Of a stretch of 64,000 nt of DNA, positions 28,528 through 36,237 are shown in pieces; the first letter of the stretch is position 1, and every line of letters starts with the position of its first letter. The position numbers and the translations under genes are program-made. Source of the DNA: Bacteroidales bacterium UBA7258 (GTDB lineage: Bacteria; Bacteroidota; Bacteroidia; Bacteroidales; UBA932); assembly GCA_002472565.1 (NCBI GenBank), contig DKSK01000027.1, positions 229,781 to 293,780 of the forward strand, in the 5' to 3' direction. The notes beneath the pieces are model-generated. The model searched no databases, was not told the DNA's origin, and was given only the letters and a program-made list of their open reading frames with translations.

Positions 28528-28599
28528 AGCCTCCCGACAGAGGGCCGGGCTCAGGCAGACTTCCGGCTGGGAAGAGCTCAGGCAAACTTCCGGCTGAGA

Positions 28600-28734
28600 C
28601 TAGTTCAGGGAGGCTCCGTCCTGGACATCTACGATTTCGAGCCCGAGGTCACCGATGAGTTCCATAAGGGTGCTGAGGGCAGACGGAGAGGAGATCATTG
28701 AACTGAGAGAGCTTGTGTATTCGGTATTTTTCAT
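28600..28734 (-). CDS. Small protein of 44 residues with its own promoter
   Basis: The reverse strand encodes MKNTEYTSSLSSMISSPSAL and goes on to STLMELIGDLGLEIVDVQDG before a stop. It is not in common families I know, but the second half resembles the last helix and strand of XRE-type helix-turn-helix domains ('tLstllellgaLGlel.vv'). A -7 element (TATCTTTG) ends 22 bases before the ATG, which supports real expression. It is divergent from the HAD phosphatase gene with a palindrome between. It may be a small regulator or a relic of a larger antitoxin-like gene. Confidence 0.55.
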   Translation of the reverse strand: MKNTEYTSSLSSMISSPSALSTLMELIGDLGLEIVDVQDGASLN

Positions 28735-28756
28735 GGCCTTTATCTTTTTTCTGAGA

Positions 28757-28764
28757 CAAAGATA
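28757..28764 (-). promoter_or_regulatory. -7 element of the 44-residue gene
   Basis: TATCTTTG on the minus strand, 22 bases before the ATG at 28734. Confidence 0.55.
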
Positions 28765-28772
28765 CTGGCACT

Positions 28773-28793
28773 AAATGCCAAGCTGTGGCATTT
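28773..28793. promoter_or_regulatory. Palindrome between divergent genes (possible operator)
   Basis: Perfect 8-bp inverted repeat AAATGCCA (28773-28780) and TGGCATTT (28786-28793) with a 5-base spacer. It sits just upstream of the -7 element of the small gene and 22 bases before the HAD gene ATG, a position suited to regulating both. Confidence 0.5.
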
Positions 28794-28815
28794 GCTGAAA
28801 TATTTTTCGATTATT

Positions 28816-29472
28816 ATGAAGAAACTTGCGATTTTTGACCTGGACGGGACCCTCCTCAACACGGTGGAAGATCTCGGAGACGCCACGAACTACGCACTGA
28901 GGATGTGCGGAGGCTTTCCGGAGTACAAGACAGGGGACTATTATATGATGGTAGGGAACGGGATCTACAAACTTTTCGAAAGGGCCCTCCCGGAAGAGAA
29001 GCGGACGAAAGAAATGGTCGCCAAGATGGCCTCCTTCTTCCTCCCCTATTATGATGCCCACATGTGCGACAAGACCGTCCCATATCCTGGAATCAATGAA
29101 ATGATCCATGAAATATCCTCCACAGGGGTGAAGGTCGCCCTGGCCTCGAACAAGTACCAGGCCGGCTGCGAAAAGCTTATCAGGCATTTCTTCTCCGACA
29201 TTCCTTTCGTTAAAGTCTGCGGCCAGCGGGAAGGCTTCCCGCTCAAACCTGACCCGAAACTTGTGGAAGGAATCATGGAGGTGGCCGGGACCGAGAGGAA
29301 AGACGTGGTTTACTCCGGAGATTCAGGAGTGGACATGCAGACAGGAGCCAATGCGAAGGTCGACACCGTCGGTGTCCTGTGGGGCTTCAGAAGCCGTGAA
29401 GAACTCGAAAAGTTCAGCCCGTGGAGAATCGCGTCAAGTCCCATAGAATTGAAAGACTGGATATTGGAATAA
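28816..29472 (+). CDS. HAD-superfamily phosphatase, phosphoglycolate phosphatase-like
   Basis: 218 residues from MKKLAIFDLDGTLL; the upstream in-frame TTG lies in the palindrome and is not used. Motif I DLDGT (Asp8 nucleophile, Asp10 acid/base), motif II 'ALASNKYQ', Lys in 'LKPDPK' and motif IV 'VYSGDSGVDMQTGANA' are all present, with a helical cap after motif I, as in Gph. The substrate may be 2-phosphoglycolate or another small phosphate ester. It leads a three-gene plus-strand unit with a permease and an esterase. Confidence 0.9.
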   Translation: MKKLAIFDLDGTLLNTVEDLGDATNYALRMCGGFPEYKTGDYYMMVGNGIYKLFERALPEEKRTKEMVAKMASFFLPYYDAHMCDKTVPYPGINEMIHEISSTGVKVALASNKYQAGCEKLIRHFFSDIPFVKVCGQREGFPLKPDPKLVEGIMEVAGTERKDVVYSGDSGVDMQTGANAKVDTVGVLWGFRSREELEKFSPWRIASSPIELKDWILE

Positions 29473-29473
29473 G

Positions 29474-30652
29474 ATGGAAAACGAAAGAAGCGTAGACCGG
29501 CTCGCCCGGTACCTTGTCACCATAGGCAAGATAAGCCTTATCTGTCTGGCATGCTGGCTGTTGAGAAGCATGCTCATCTATATCGTGCTGGCCGCCGTCA
29601 TGGCCTTGATAGCCAAGCCTGTCATGAAGGTGCTCAAGAGGAGGCTGAGACTGGGAAAAGTGAGGCTGCCGGACTGGCTCTGCGCCCTCCTGACGATAGC
29701 GGTCATGGTCTGCCTTCTCTTCGGTTTCATCACCATGATCATTCCTATCGTCATAGGCATCGTACAGCAGATCTCCACGAACATCCAAGCCTCCGCATTC
29801 AGCATTCCTAATGTTTCTACTGCCATAGACGACATCAACCAGTGGATCATAGGGACCTTTCCTCAGGCCGGACCTGATTTCAGCATCCAGGCGTCGGTCA
29901 CCAGCTTCATAGGCAAGGCCATGAACTTTTCCTCCCTATCCCAGGTCCTGGGCTCGATAGCCTCGACGATAGGAAGTCTTGGGCTGGGCATTTTCTGCGT
30001 CTTCTTCATCTCCTTCTTCTTCATCAAGGAAGAAGGCCTCTTCACGAAGATTGTCTGCGCCTTGGTTCCTGACAGGCTGGAAAAAAAGGCCGCCTCAGCC
30101 ACTGGAAACATCGAGCACCTGCTTTCAAGGTATTTCTTCGGCATAATCTGCGAGATTCTTATCGTCACGCTGCTGGACTTCTTCGGCGTCTGGCTTGTCG
30201 CCGGGCTCAATTTTTCCACCGCCCTCGGCATCGGCTTCATGTGCGGGCTCTTCAACGTCATCCCCTACATCGGTCCTTGGCTGGGAGGCGCCCTCGGCGC
30301 AGTTCTCGGCGTGTCGCTCAAATACAGCGCCGCAGCAGCCGTAGGAGGGACCTTCAACTTCTGGCTGACCCTAGCCTCGCTTGCCGCCTGCTTCATCGTG
30401 ACGCAATGGATCGACAACTTCTTCCTCCAGCCGATGATTTACTCCAAGAGCATCAAGTCCTCGCCACTTGAAATCTTCATAGTGATAATACTTGCTGGAC
30501 AAATCGGAGGCGTCATCGGGATGGTCGCCGCAATTCCTGCCTACACGGTCATCAGGGTCATCGCCGCAGAATTTTTCTACGATATTAAAGCCATCCGCCG
30601 GCTTATCCCCGCACAAGACGAATCAATAGAAACACAAAATGATAAGGAATAG
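29474..30652 (+). CDS. AI-2E family (DUF20) permease
   Basis: 392 residues with about eight hydrophobic segments and the family's C-terminal pattern 'FNVIPYIGPWLGGALGAVLG' and 'WIDNFFLQPMIYSKSIKSSP'. The family includes TqsA-like exporters of AI-2 and Na+/H+ antiporter-like proteins; the substrate cannot be told. It starts 1 base after the HAD gene stop and overlaps the esterase gene by 14 bases. Confidence 0.9.
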   Translation: MENERSVDRLARYLVTIGKISLICLACWLLRSMLIYIVLAAVMALIAKPVMKVLKRRLRLGKVRLPDWLCALLTIAVMVCLLFGFITMIIPIVIGIVQQISTNIQASAFSIPNVSTAIDDINQWIIGTFPQAGPDFSIQASVTSFIGKAMNFSSLSQVLGSIASTIGSLGLGIFCVFFISFFFIKEEGLFTKIVCALVPDRLEKKAASATGNIEHLLSRYFFGIICEILIVTLLDFFGVWLVAGLNFSTALGIGFMCGLFNVIPYIGPWLGGALGAVLGVSLKYSAAAAVGGTFNFWLTLASLAACFIVTQWIDNFFLQPMIYSKSIKSSPLEIFIVIILAGQIGGVIGMVAAIPAYTVIRVIAAEFFYDIKAIRRLIPAQDESIETQNDKE

Positions 30653-31589
30653 ATTTCTCATGGCGCTGGCCGCCTTGGCCGCCTTCTGCCTGCAAGCCCG
30701 CGCCCAAGAGCCGGCAAGGCCTGACGCAACCTACACCTTTGCGGAAAAAGATTCCGCCGTTCTTTGCCTCGACTGGTACGCCCCCAAGGGCGAAACTACT
30801 CTCGACGGCAAGCAGAAGCCGGCGATAATCTGGGTCTTCGGCGGGGGCTTCACCGAGGGCACGAGAGACGAGAAACGCTATCAGGTCTGGTTCAGCCAGC
30901 TGCTGGACGAGGGCTACGGTATCTTCTCCATAGACTACCGCCTCGGTCTCAAGGGTGTTAAAGGAGGAGCGGGCTTAGGAAGCCTCAAAGCAACGAAAAA
31001 CGCCATCCAGATAGGTGTCGAGGACCTCTTCTCGGCCACCGCCTTCATCATCGACAACGCCGGGACCTTCGGAATCAGTCCCGACAATCTCGTAGTCAGC
31101 GGCTCCTCGGCCGGCGCCATTATTTCGCTGGAAGCAGAATATGAAATATGCAACAAAGATGAAGCCGCCTCTGTCCTTCCCGAGGGCTTCAACTACGCCG
31201 GACTCATGGCCTTTTCAGGGGCGATATTCTCGACTCACGGAGCCTTGCGCTACAGATACATGGAGCCTTGTCCACAGCTGCTCTTCCACGGCACGTCCGA
31301 CAAGGTGGTGAATTATGGGAAAATCCGTTTTCTGAACCTCGGCCTCTTCGGGTCCAAGGCCATCGCCAAGGTCCTCTCCAAGAATGGATATTCCTATAAC
31401 ATAATGAGATACAAAAATCATGGACATGACATAGCAACGTCCATGAAATGGATCTTACCTGAGCAGCTTCGCTTCCTAGAGTCCAATGTCATCCGCAAGT
31501 CTGGACGCATTGTGGACTCCATGGTCGACGATCCTGAGGTGCCAGTCCGCGGAGGATCTAGAAACCGTAAGGAACTCTATTCGAACTAA
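30639..31589 (+). CDS. Secreted alpha/beta-hydrolase (esterase)
   Basis: 316 residues. A signal peptide ends at ARAQ (about residue 23). The fold shows an oxyanion-hole region 'IIWVFGGGFTEGTRDE', the nucleophile Ser in VSGSSAGAI, the acid in HGTSDKVV and the His in KNHGHDIA, so the catalytic triad is complete. It resembles carboxylesterases of the BD-FAE/acetyl-esterase type. The substrate is unknown. The start overlaps the permease by 14 bases. Confidence 0.87.
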   Translation: MIRNRFLMALAALAAFCLQARAQEPARPDATYTFAEKDSAVLCLDWYAPKGETTLDGKQKPAIIWVFGGGFTEGTRDEKRYQVWFSQLLDEGYGIFSIDYRLGLKGVKGGAGLGSLKATKNAIQIGVEDLFSATAFIIDNAGTFGISPDNLVVSGSSAGAIISLEAEYEICNKDEAASVLPEGFNYAGLMAFSGAIFSTHGALRYRYMEPCPQLLFHGTSDKVVNYGKIRFLNLGLFGSKAIAKVLSKNGYSYNIMRYKNHGHDIATSMKWILPEQLRFLESNVIRKSGRIVDSMVDDPEVPVRGGSRNRKELYSN

Positions 31590-31623
31590 GGAGCCTCCCT
31601 TCCTCCCTTCAGGCCGGGGCTCC
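31590..31623. terminator. Weak hairpin between convergent esterase and phosphorylase genes
   Basis: GGAGCC (31590-31595) can pair with GGCTCC (31618-31623) around a pyrimidine-rich loop, right after the esterase stop. No T-run. Confidence 0.3.
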
Positions 31624-31632
31624 CCTCCTTGG

Positions 31633-32505
31633 CTAAGCCTCGGTCAACTTGTTGAGGGCCAGCTCCACAAGGGCGCGCACCTGCGGATGATAGTCAGGAT
31701 TACTGCTCTTGAGGTAGCGGTTCGCTATTGCGCAGCAGACTGTGCCGGCCTCATGGCCGAGTTGTCTTGCCATCCCGGCCACGGCCGAACTCTCCATCTC
31801 GAAGTTAGTAATTCTATAGTCTCCGAAACGGAAGGTCTCGAAGGTGTCTAGCATGTCGGGCATCGCAAGCCCCTGACGCACGACCCTGCCCTGAGGCCCG
31901 TAGAAGCCGGGGGCGGAAATTGTCATGCCCTTGACCGTAGAGTCTTCGAATTTGGCTATGAGGGAATCGCTGGCCTTGACGAAATATGGATCAGGAAGAT
32001 GCTTGTCCCAATGTGTATGCTCCTTGAAGGCCTCGCTCATCTCCTTGTTGTTGATTGCGTCACGGTTGGCGTACCAGTTCATGAGCCCGTCGCAGCCGAT
32101 GCTGTAATGGGAGAAAATAAATGAGCCGAGGGGGATGTCAGCATGGATCGCTCCCGTAGTGCCGATGCGGAGAATCGTGAGTCTCCTGTGCTCCGCTTTG
32201 GGCTCACGGGTCTTGAAATCGACATTGGCCAAGGCGTCAAGCTCGGTCATCACTATGTCGATATTGTCCGTGCCTATGCCAGTCGAGAGGGCGGTGATGC
32301 GCTTTCCGCGGAAACGGCCTGTGGTGGCGACGAATTCTCTTGACTGGCTGCGGAATTCGATGTCAGACAGGAAGTCCGAGATCATGTCCACCCTGCCGGG
32401 GTCCCCAACAAGAATCACTATGTCGGCAAGCTGTTCTGGCTTTACATGAATATGGAAGGCTGATCCGTCGTCGTTGATTATAAGTTCAGATTCTGGAATT
32501 CTCAT
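31633..32505 (-). CDS. Nucleoside phosphorylase (uridine phosphorylase-like)
   Basis: 290 residues of the PNP/UDP family I. 'VILVGDPGRVDMIS' binds phosphate, 'LSTGIGTDNIDIVMTEL' and 'ILRIGTTGAIHADIPLG' are core motifs, and 'NFEMESSAVAGMARQLGH' holds the ribose-binding Glu-Met-Glu. The enzyme splits nucleosides to base and ribose-1-phosphate in the cytoplasm. Overall it is nearer to uridine phosphorylase than to hexameric DeoD, with an extra N-terminal segment. Single gene with its own promoter. Confidence 0.87.
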   Translation of the reverse strand: MRIPESELIINDDGSAFHIHVKPEQLADIVILVGDPGRVDMISDFLSDIEFRSQSREFVATTGRFRGKRITALSTGIGTDNIDIVMTELDALANVDFKTREPKAEHRRLTILRIGTTGAIHADIPLGSFIFSHYSIGCDGLMNWYANRDAINNKEMSEAFKEHTHWDKHLPDPYFVKASDSLIAKFEDSTVKGMTISAPGFYGPQGRVVRQGLAMPDMLDTFETFRFGDYRITNFEMESSAVAGMARQLGHEAGTVCCAIANRYLKSSNPDYHPQVRALVELALNKLTEA

Positions 32506-32532
32506 GGCTTTTCAATTTTAATGTCATCATGG

Positions 32533-32540
32533 CAAAAATA
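32533..32540 (-). promoter_or_regulatory. -7 element of the nucleoside phosphorylase gene
   Basis: TATTTTTG on the minus strand, 27 bases before the ATG. Confidence 0.6.
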
Positions 32541-32561
32541 GCATAATTGTAACGGATTTCC

Positions 32562-32569
32562 TATTTTTG
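32562..32569 (+). promoter_or_regulatory. -7 element of the DUF4293 gene
   Basis: TATTTTTG on the plus strand, 24 bases before the ATG at 32594, divergent from the phosphorylase promoter. Confidence 0.6.
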
Positions 32570-32593
32570 TAGGTCAAACGAAATTTTTCTATT

Positions 32594-33076
32594 ATGTGGC
32601 AGAGAATCCAGACATTATATCTTCTCATTTCTTTCATCCTTATCGGGGTGATGCTCTTCGCGGTCAAGGCGGTCGTGCCCGGGGCCGACGGCGAGCCGGT
32701 CGAGGCGTATAGATACTCGGCCTACGTTCCTTACCTCATCTTGATGATAATCATCGAGCTCCTGACCTTTCTGGCCCTCACGACCTACAAGTTCAGGGTC
32801 TTCCAGATGAGGACGGCCAGCCTCTCGGCGATCGTCACCCTTGCTTTCCAGATATGGCTCGCCGTGGACTTCTTTGCCAACCGCGGCACCGGCCTGGTCT
32901 TCAAGGTCAACGCTATATTCCCTCTTGTCTGCGTGATACTCGACATGATGGCCGCGAGGTCCATCCTCGGCGACGAGCTGATGGTCGAGAGCGCCTACCA
33001 CCTCAGGAAGTCACGCCGTGAGCGAGAGGCCGCCCGCAAGGCCGAAGAAAAGAAGCACCGCCCGCGCCCATACTGA
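32594..33076 (+). CDS. DUF4293 family membrane protein
   Basis: 160 residues. It starts MWQRIQTLYLLISFILIGVM, the typical opening of the Bacteroidota DUF4293 family, and has four hydrophobic segments with a final 'ARSILGDELMVESAYHLRKS' that is also typical. The C-terminus is very basic (about 135-160). Function unknown; inner membrane location expected. Confidence 0.9.
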   Translation: MWQRIQTLYLLISFILIGVMLFAVKAVVPGADGEPVEAYRYSAYVPYLILMIIIELLTFLALTTYKFRVFQMRTASLSAIVTLAFQIWLAVDFFANRGTGLVFKVNAIFPLVCVILDMMAARSILGDELMVESAYHLRKSRREREAARKAEEKKHRPRPY

Positions 33077-33083
33077 TCTGCCC

Positions 33084-33166
33084 AAACATTTTGAGGAACG
33101 CGCGGATTTAAGCCGAAAACATTTTGAGGAGCGTGCGGATTTAGGCCGAAAACATTTTGAGGAACG
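33084..33166 (+). repeat. Three tandem 33-bp repeats upstream of the AAA ATPase gene
   Basis: CATTTTGAGGA begins at 33087, 33120 and 33153, an exact 33-base period, with the intervening sequence also conserved. The third copy supplies the TTTG used as the -33 box of the ATPase promoter. The period equals 11 codons, but the frame that spells it out starts inside DUF4293 and does not look like a gene. Confidence 0.85.
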
Positions 33167-33186
33167 GAAGGCAATCCGTATCTTTG
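33156..33186 (+). promoter_or_regulatory. Promoter of the AAA/DUF4143 ATPase gene
   Basis: TTTG (33156-33159) in the third tandem repeat, 19-base spacer, TATCTTTG (33179-33186), then 24 bases to the ATG at 33211. This is a close match to the Bacteroidota consensus. Confidence 0.75.
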
Positions 33187-33210
33187 TCACTGGACTGCAA
33201 ATTATTAGAC

Positions 33211-34551
33211 ATGGGTGACGGCACAAAGTTATTCAGACGCAAAATCTACGACGAGATGTTGAAATGGAAAAAGGCCAAGTCGGGCACGACGGCCCTTCTC
33301 ATAAAGGGTGCCCGCCGTGTAGGCAAATCCACAGTCGCAGAGGAATTCGCCAGGCGTGAATACGACTCCTATGTCGTGGTGAATTTTGACGACGCCCCCA
33401 AAGCCTTGTGGGAAGCGGTCGACAACATCAGCGACCGCGACCAGTTCTTCTTCCAGCTGCAGTTCATCTACAACGTGCGGCTGGTAGAGCGCAAGTCCGT
33501 CATTATCTTCGACGAGATACAGAGGGCGCCACAGGTACGTCAGGCCATCAAGTATCTCGTCAAGGACCATCGTTACGACTACATCGAGACAGGCTCGCTG
33601 CTGTCCATCAAGAAGAACGTGCAGGACATCACCATCCCAAGCGAGGAGACCCGGATCACGATGTACCCCATGGATTACGAGGAATTCCGTTGGGCCCTTG
33701 GCGATGAGATTTCCATACCGATGATGAGGGAGGCCCTTGACCGGAGGAAGCCTCTGGGCGACGAACTCAACCGCAGACTCTTGCGTGACTTCCGTCTCTA
33801 TATGCTCGTGGGCGGCATGCCACAGGCAGTGGACACCTACCTGAAGACGAACAATCTGCAGGAGGTTGACAAGACGAAACGTGAAATCATCGAACTTTAC
33901 AGCGACGACTTCCGCAAGATAGACCCCTCTGGGAGAATCTCCCGGCTGTATAGGAGCATCCCCGCCGAACTGTCCAAGAACGCCAACCGATACAAGGCCT
34001 CAGCCCTGATCGGGCGGACCGAGGACGTAGACGTCATGCTCGCGGACATGGAGGACAGCCTCTGCGTCAACTTTTCCTATCATGCCGACGACCCCTCTGT
34101 GGGACTCGCCTTGCACAAGGACAAGAATTACTACAAGATGTACTGCTCAGACACCGGACTTTTCACGACATTGGCTTTCTGGGATAAGGACGTGACAGAG
34201 AACGTAATTTATCAGAAGCTGCTGTCCGACAAACTGAGCGCCAATCTTGGCTATGTCTATGAGAACGTGGTAGCTCAGATGCTCCGCGCCGCAGGAAACG
34301 AACTCTATTATTACACTTGGCCCACAGAAGGAGGAAAGCATTATTATGAGGTGGATTTCCTATTGTCGCGAGGCAACAAGCTCTGTCCGATCGAAGTGAA
34401 ATCATCCGGCTACAACTCACATGCTTCGCTCGATGCCTTCATCGGCAAGTATTCTTCCGCCATCCGTCAGGGCTATCTGGTTTACACCAAAGACCTGCGG
34501 ACCGACGGGCCTGTGTTGCTCGTTCCGGTCTACATGACCGGACTACTCTAG
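33211..34551 (+). CDS. AAA-type ATPase with DUF4143 domain
   Basis: 446 residues from MGDGTKLFRR; the promoter position excludes upstream starts. Walker A is GARRVGKST (33-41), Walker B VIIFDEIQ (about 97-104). The C-terminal DUF4143 region ends with a PD-(D/E)XK-like motif, 'YYEVDFLLSRG' followed by 'CPIEVKSS', as in this large family of archaeal and bacterial ATPases. The family is often found in many accessory copies; function is unknown, with some links to mobile or defence regions. It stands next to an AT-rich accessory island. Confidence 0.88.
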   Translation: MGDGTKLFRRKIYDEMLKWKKAKSGTTALLIKGARRVGKSTVAEEFARREYDSYVVVNFDDAPKALWEAVDNISDRDQFFFQLQFIYNVRLVERKSVIIFDEIQRAPQVRQAIKYLVKDHRYDYIETGSLLSIKKNVQDITIPSEETRITMYPMDYEEFRWALGDEISIPMMREALDRRKPLGDELNRRLLRDFRLYMLVGGMPQAVDTYLKTNNLQEVDKTKREIIELYSDDFRKIDPSGRISRLYRSIPAELSKNANRYKASALIGRTEDVDVMLADMEDSLCVNFSYHADDPSVGLALHKDKNYYKMYCSDTGLFTTLAFWDKDVTENVIYQKLLSDKLSANLGYVYENVVAQMLRAAGNELYYYTWPTEGGKHYYEVDFLLSRGNKLCPIEVKSSGYNSHASLDAFIGKYSSAIRQGYLVYTKDLRTDGPVLLVPVYMTGLL

Positions 34552-34579
34552 TCTCGGAGCGCTCTCTTGGCGTCCTCTG

Positions 34580-34711
34580 CTAGGAACGTATTCTGCTGAC
34601 TATCTTGATGAGCTCCGGATAGGCGACAAAGCCGAAGATCAAAGGGATGCCGATAATGACCAGTATGGATATGCCAAGTACCCAAACGATGGCTTTGAAA
34701 GGTTGATGCAT
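34580..34711 (-). CDS. Small single-pass membrane protein (43 residues)
   Basis: The reverse strand encodes MHQPFKAIVWVLGISILVII followed by GIPLIFGFVAYPELIKIVSR and a short end. One strong membrane helix (about residues 8-30) precedes a positive tail. The ATG is 36 bases after the stop of the secreted protein gene at 34748, so it is likely the last gene of the RHS-associated unit. The longer overlapping frame at 34548-34739 is compositionally implausible. Unknown function; small membrane proteins of this kind sometimes serve as immunity proteins, but nothing shows that here. Confidence 0.5.
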   Translation of the reverse strand: MHQPFKAIVWVLGISILVIIGIPLIFGFVAYPELIKIVSRIRS

Positions 34712-34747
34712 GTTCTTTACTTTTTGTCGTCAATTCCATCTAGTTTT

Positions 34748-35524
34748 TCAGTGCCACACGTGACGTCTCTTCGGCCCGCCCAAGGCGGGTTGCTCCATCG
34801 GGAGTAGGTGGTCCGATAGGGCCCTGGCCGCCGGTAGAGAGACATCGACTTCCGACAACTTTCCGAAGGCCCGCGGGTCGTCCATGCCGGAGATTTCATC
34901 GAGGAATCTCAGGTAGCCACTGTAGTCATCCGCCCACCTCATCTCACGGAAGTATCCTGAAAGGCCGACAGATCCGTCTTGATTACGCTTGATAACCCAC
35001 CTTGGACAAAACACCTCCACGTATTCACACTCATCCTGTTTGACTAAATCAGAAATCTCTTTCCACATAAAGGTCGTTTTTCTCCCGTTATTGACAACGA
35101 AGTTTTGATCGCTGCTTCGGCTAATAAAAATTAGCATATCCCTCAAGTAAAAGTACCCTGTAATGTTCTTGTCACCAGAATCAGGTTTTCCGATACGGAA
35201 AGAGTACAATCCGTCCGCGCTGCTTCCAAAGTGTATGTTACCTCCTAACAAGACTTTTCGATAATAATAATCTCCGAATCTCATGCACTTCATATTGTTC
35301 ATTCCCGAAATGTCAACGGTATCGGCCAGTCGTTCCGGGACGCCGTATTTTCCGCCTCTGGTCTTGAAGAGGAGAGAATCAAGGGCCAGGCTGTCACGCA
35401 GATGACCCGCTCCGAACACGAATTCCGGCAAGGTCACAGTCCTTTTCTGGGCGAGGCAGAAGCAGCCGCTTGCTATAGTCATCAGGCATATGACTGCCAG
35501 ACGTTTGAACATCCTATTTCTCAT
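34748..35524 (-). CDS. Secreted protein of unknown function, paralogue of its upstream neighbour
   Basis: 258 residues with a signal peptide ending near CFCLAQ (about residue 26). The central part 'ITGYFYLRDMLIFISRS' and 'VFCPRWVIKRNQDGSVGLSG' lines up with 'PVGYFLLGNIMVLIAKG' and 'CYLPQWTIVCRGGKLALIS' of the next gene upstream, so the two are diverged paralogues. No named domain was recognised. It starts 2 bases after that gene. The unit is headed by a broken RHS gene, so an immunity or accessory role is possible. Confidence 0.7.
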   Translation of the reverse strand: MRNRMFKRLAVICLMTIASGCFCLAQKRTVTLPEFVFGAGHLRDSLALDSLLFKTRGGKYGVPERLADTVDISGMNNMKCMRFGDYYYRKVLLGGNIHFGSSADGLYSFRIGKPDSGDKNITGYFYLRDMLIFISRSSDQNFVVNNGRKTTFMWKEISDLVKQDECEYVEVFCPRWVIKRNQDGSVGLSGYFREMRWADDYSGYLRFLDEISGMDDPRAFGKLSEVDVSLPAARALSDHLLPMEQPALGGPKRRHVWH

Positions 35525-35526
35525 GG

Positions 35527-36225
35527 CTATTCAATGTATGCTTCACCAATATTATCCATATCTCTTTGGGATTCGACCAATTTGTCATCTTCATCATCAT
35601 ATGAGATATAAGAGATAAGGGCCAGCTTTCCACCCCTGCAGACAATGGTCCATTGAGGAAGATAGCATTCAAAATCTGGGATTTTTCCCATATCATCTAA
35701 GTTACGGACATCATAATCTCTATAATAAGTATCGAACGTCATTACGGTTCCTTCTCGTTTCAGGAACGGCGGGACAGTGCCTTTGGCAATCAAGACCATG
35801 ATGTTTCCTAAAAGGAAATATCCGACAGGCGGCAAGTTGCTAATCACTGGCTGGTAGGGGTCGTAAGTGACCGTGAAGAAATAATCGCTGTCCTTCAATA
35901 ACTTGGGTCTGTTCCCTGTTGAATCAGAGTTTCCATAATTCTTATAATAGTACTTGAATGGTTTTTCACATACCATCGATATTGTTGATAATGTCTCGGC
36001 TTCTGAAACAGGTATTTCAACCTGGTTTTCGCCCTCGTCATAAGACAGGATCTCAATTAATCGAGTGCTGTCGCCGGCGTATTCCGGCTCGTCTCGGAAG
36101 ACATACTTCTCCAGCTTGAATTTGACAGGCCTTGCCTTGAATTTGACAGGACTTGCCTTCTGCGGATAGGCCGAAACCACCGGCAGGAGGCTCAGGACGA
36201 GGAATATTGCAAATTTGTTTTTCAC
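35527..36225 (-). CDS. Secreted protein of unknown function in RHS-associated unit
   Basis: 232 residues with a signal peptide ending near AYPQ (about residue 22). Just after it the motif PVKFK appears twice (residues about 26-36). The C-terminal half matches the downstream paralogue. Composition is AT-richer than most of the window. The ATG follows the stop of the RHS remnant by 12 bases, so the genes were probably one transcription unit. In polymorphic toxin loci immunity genes take this position; the signal peptide would place it outside the cytoplasm, which is unusual for immunity to a cytoplasmic toxin. Confidence 0.7.
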   Translation of the reverse strand: MKNKFAIFLVLSLLPVVSAYPQKASPVKFKARPVKFKLEKYVFRDEPEYAGDSTRLIEILSYDEGENQVEIPVSEAETLSTISMVCEKPFKYYYKNYGNSDSTGNRPKLLKDSDYFFTVTYDPYQPVISNLPPVGYFLLGNIMVLIAKGTVPPFLKREGTVMTFDTYYRDYDVRNLDDMGKIPDFECYLPQWTIVCRGGKLALISYISYDDEDDKLVESQRDMDNIGEAYIE

Positions 36226-36237
36226 AACCTCGATTTT

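Noticed and set aside
33084..33166. Possible CRISPR array
   Set aside because: The copies are directly adjacent with no unique spacers, only three units, and no cas genes are in the window.
33018..33218. ORF with an 11-residue KHFEER repeat
   Set aside because: It begins inside DUF4293 and is produced by the 33-bp DNA repeats, which are better explained as promoter-proximal repeats.
34548..34739. 63-codon ORF over the small membrane protein
   Set aside because: Composition rich in His, Gln and Arg with no domain; the overlapping 43-residue frame gives a clean membrane helix.
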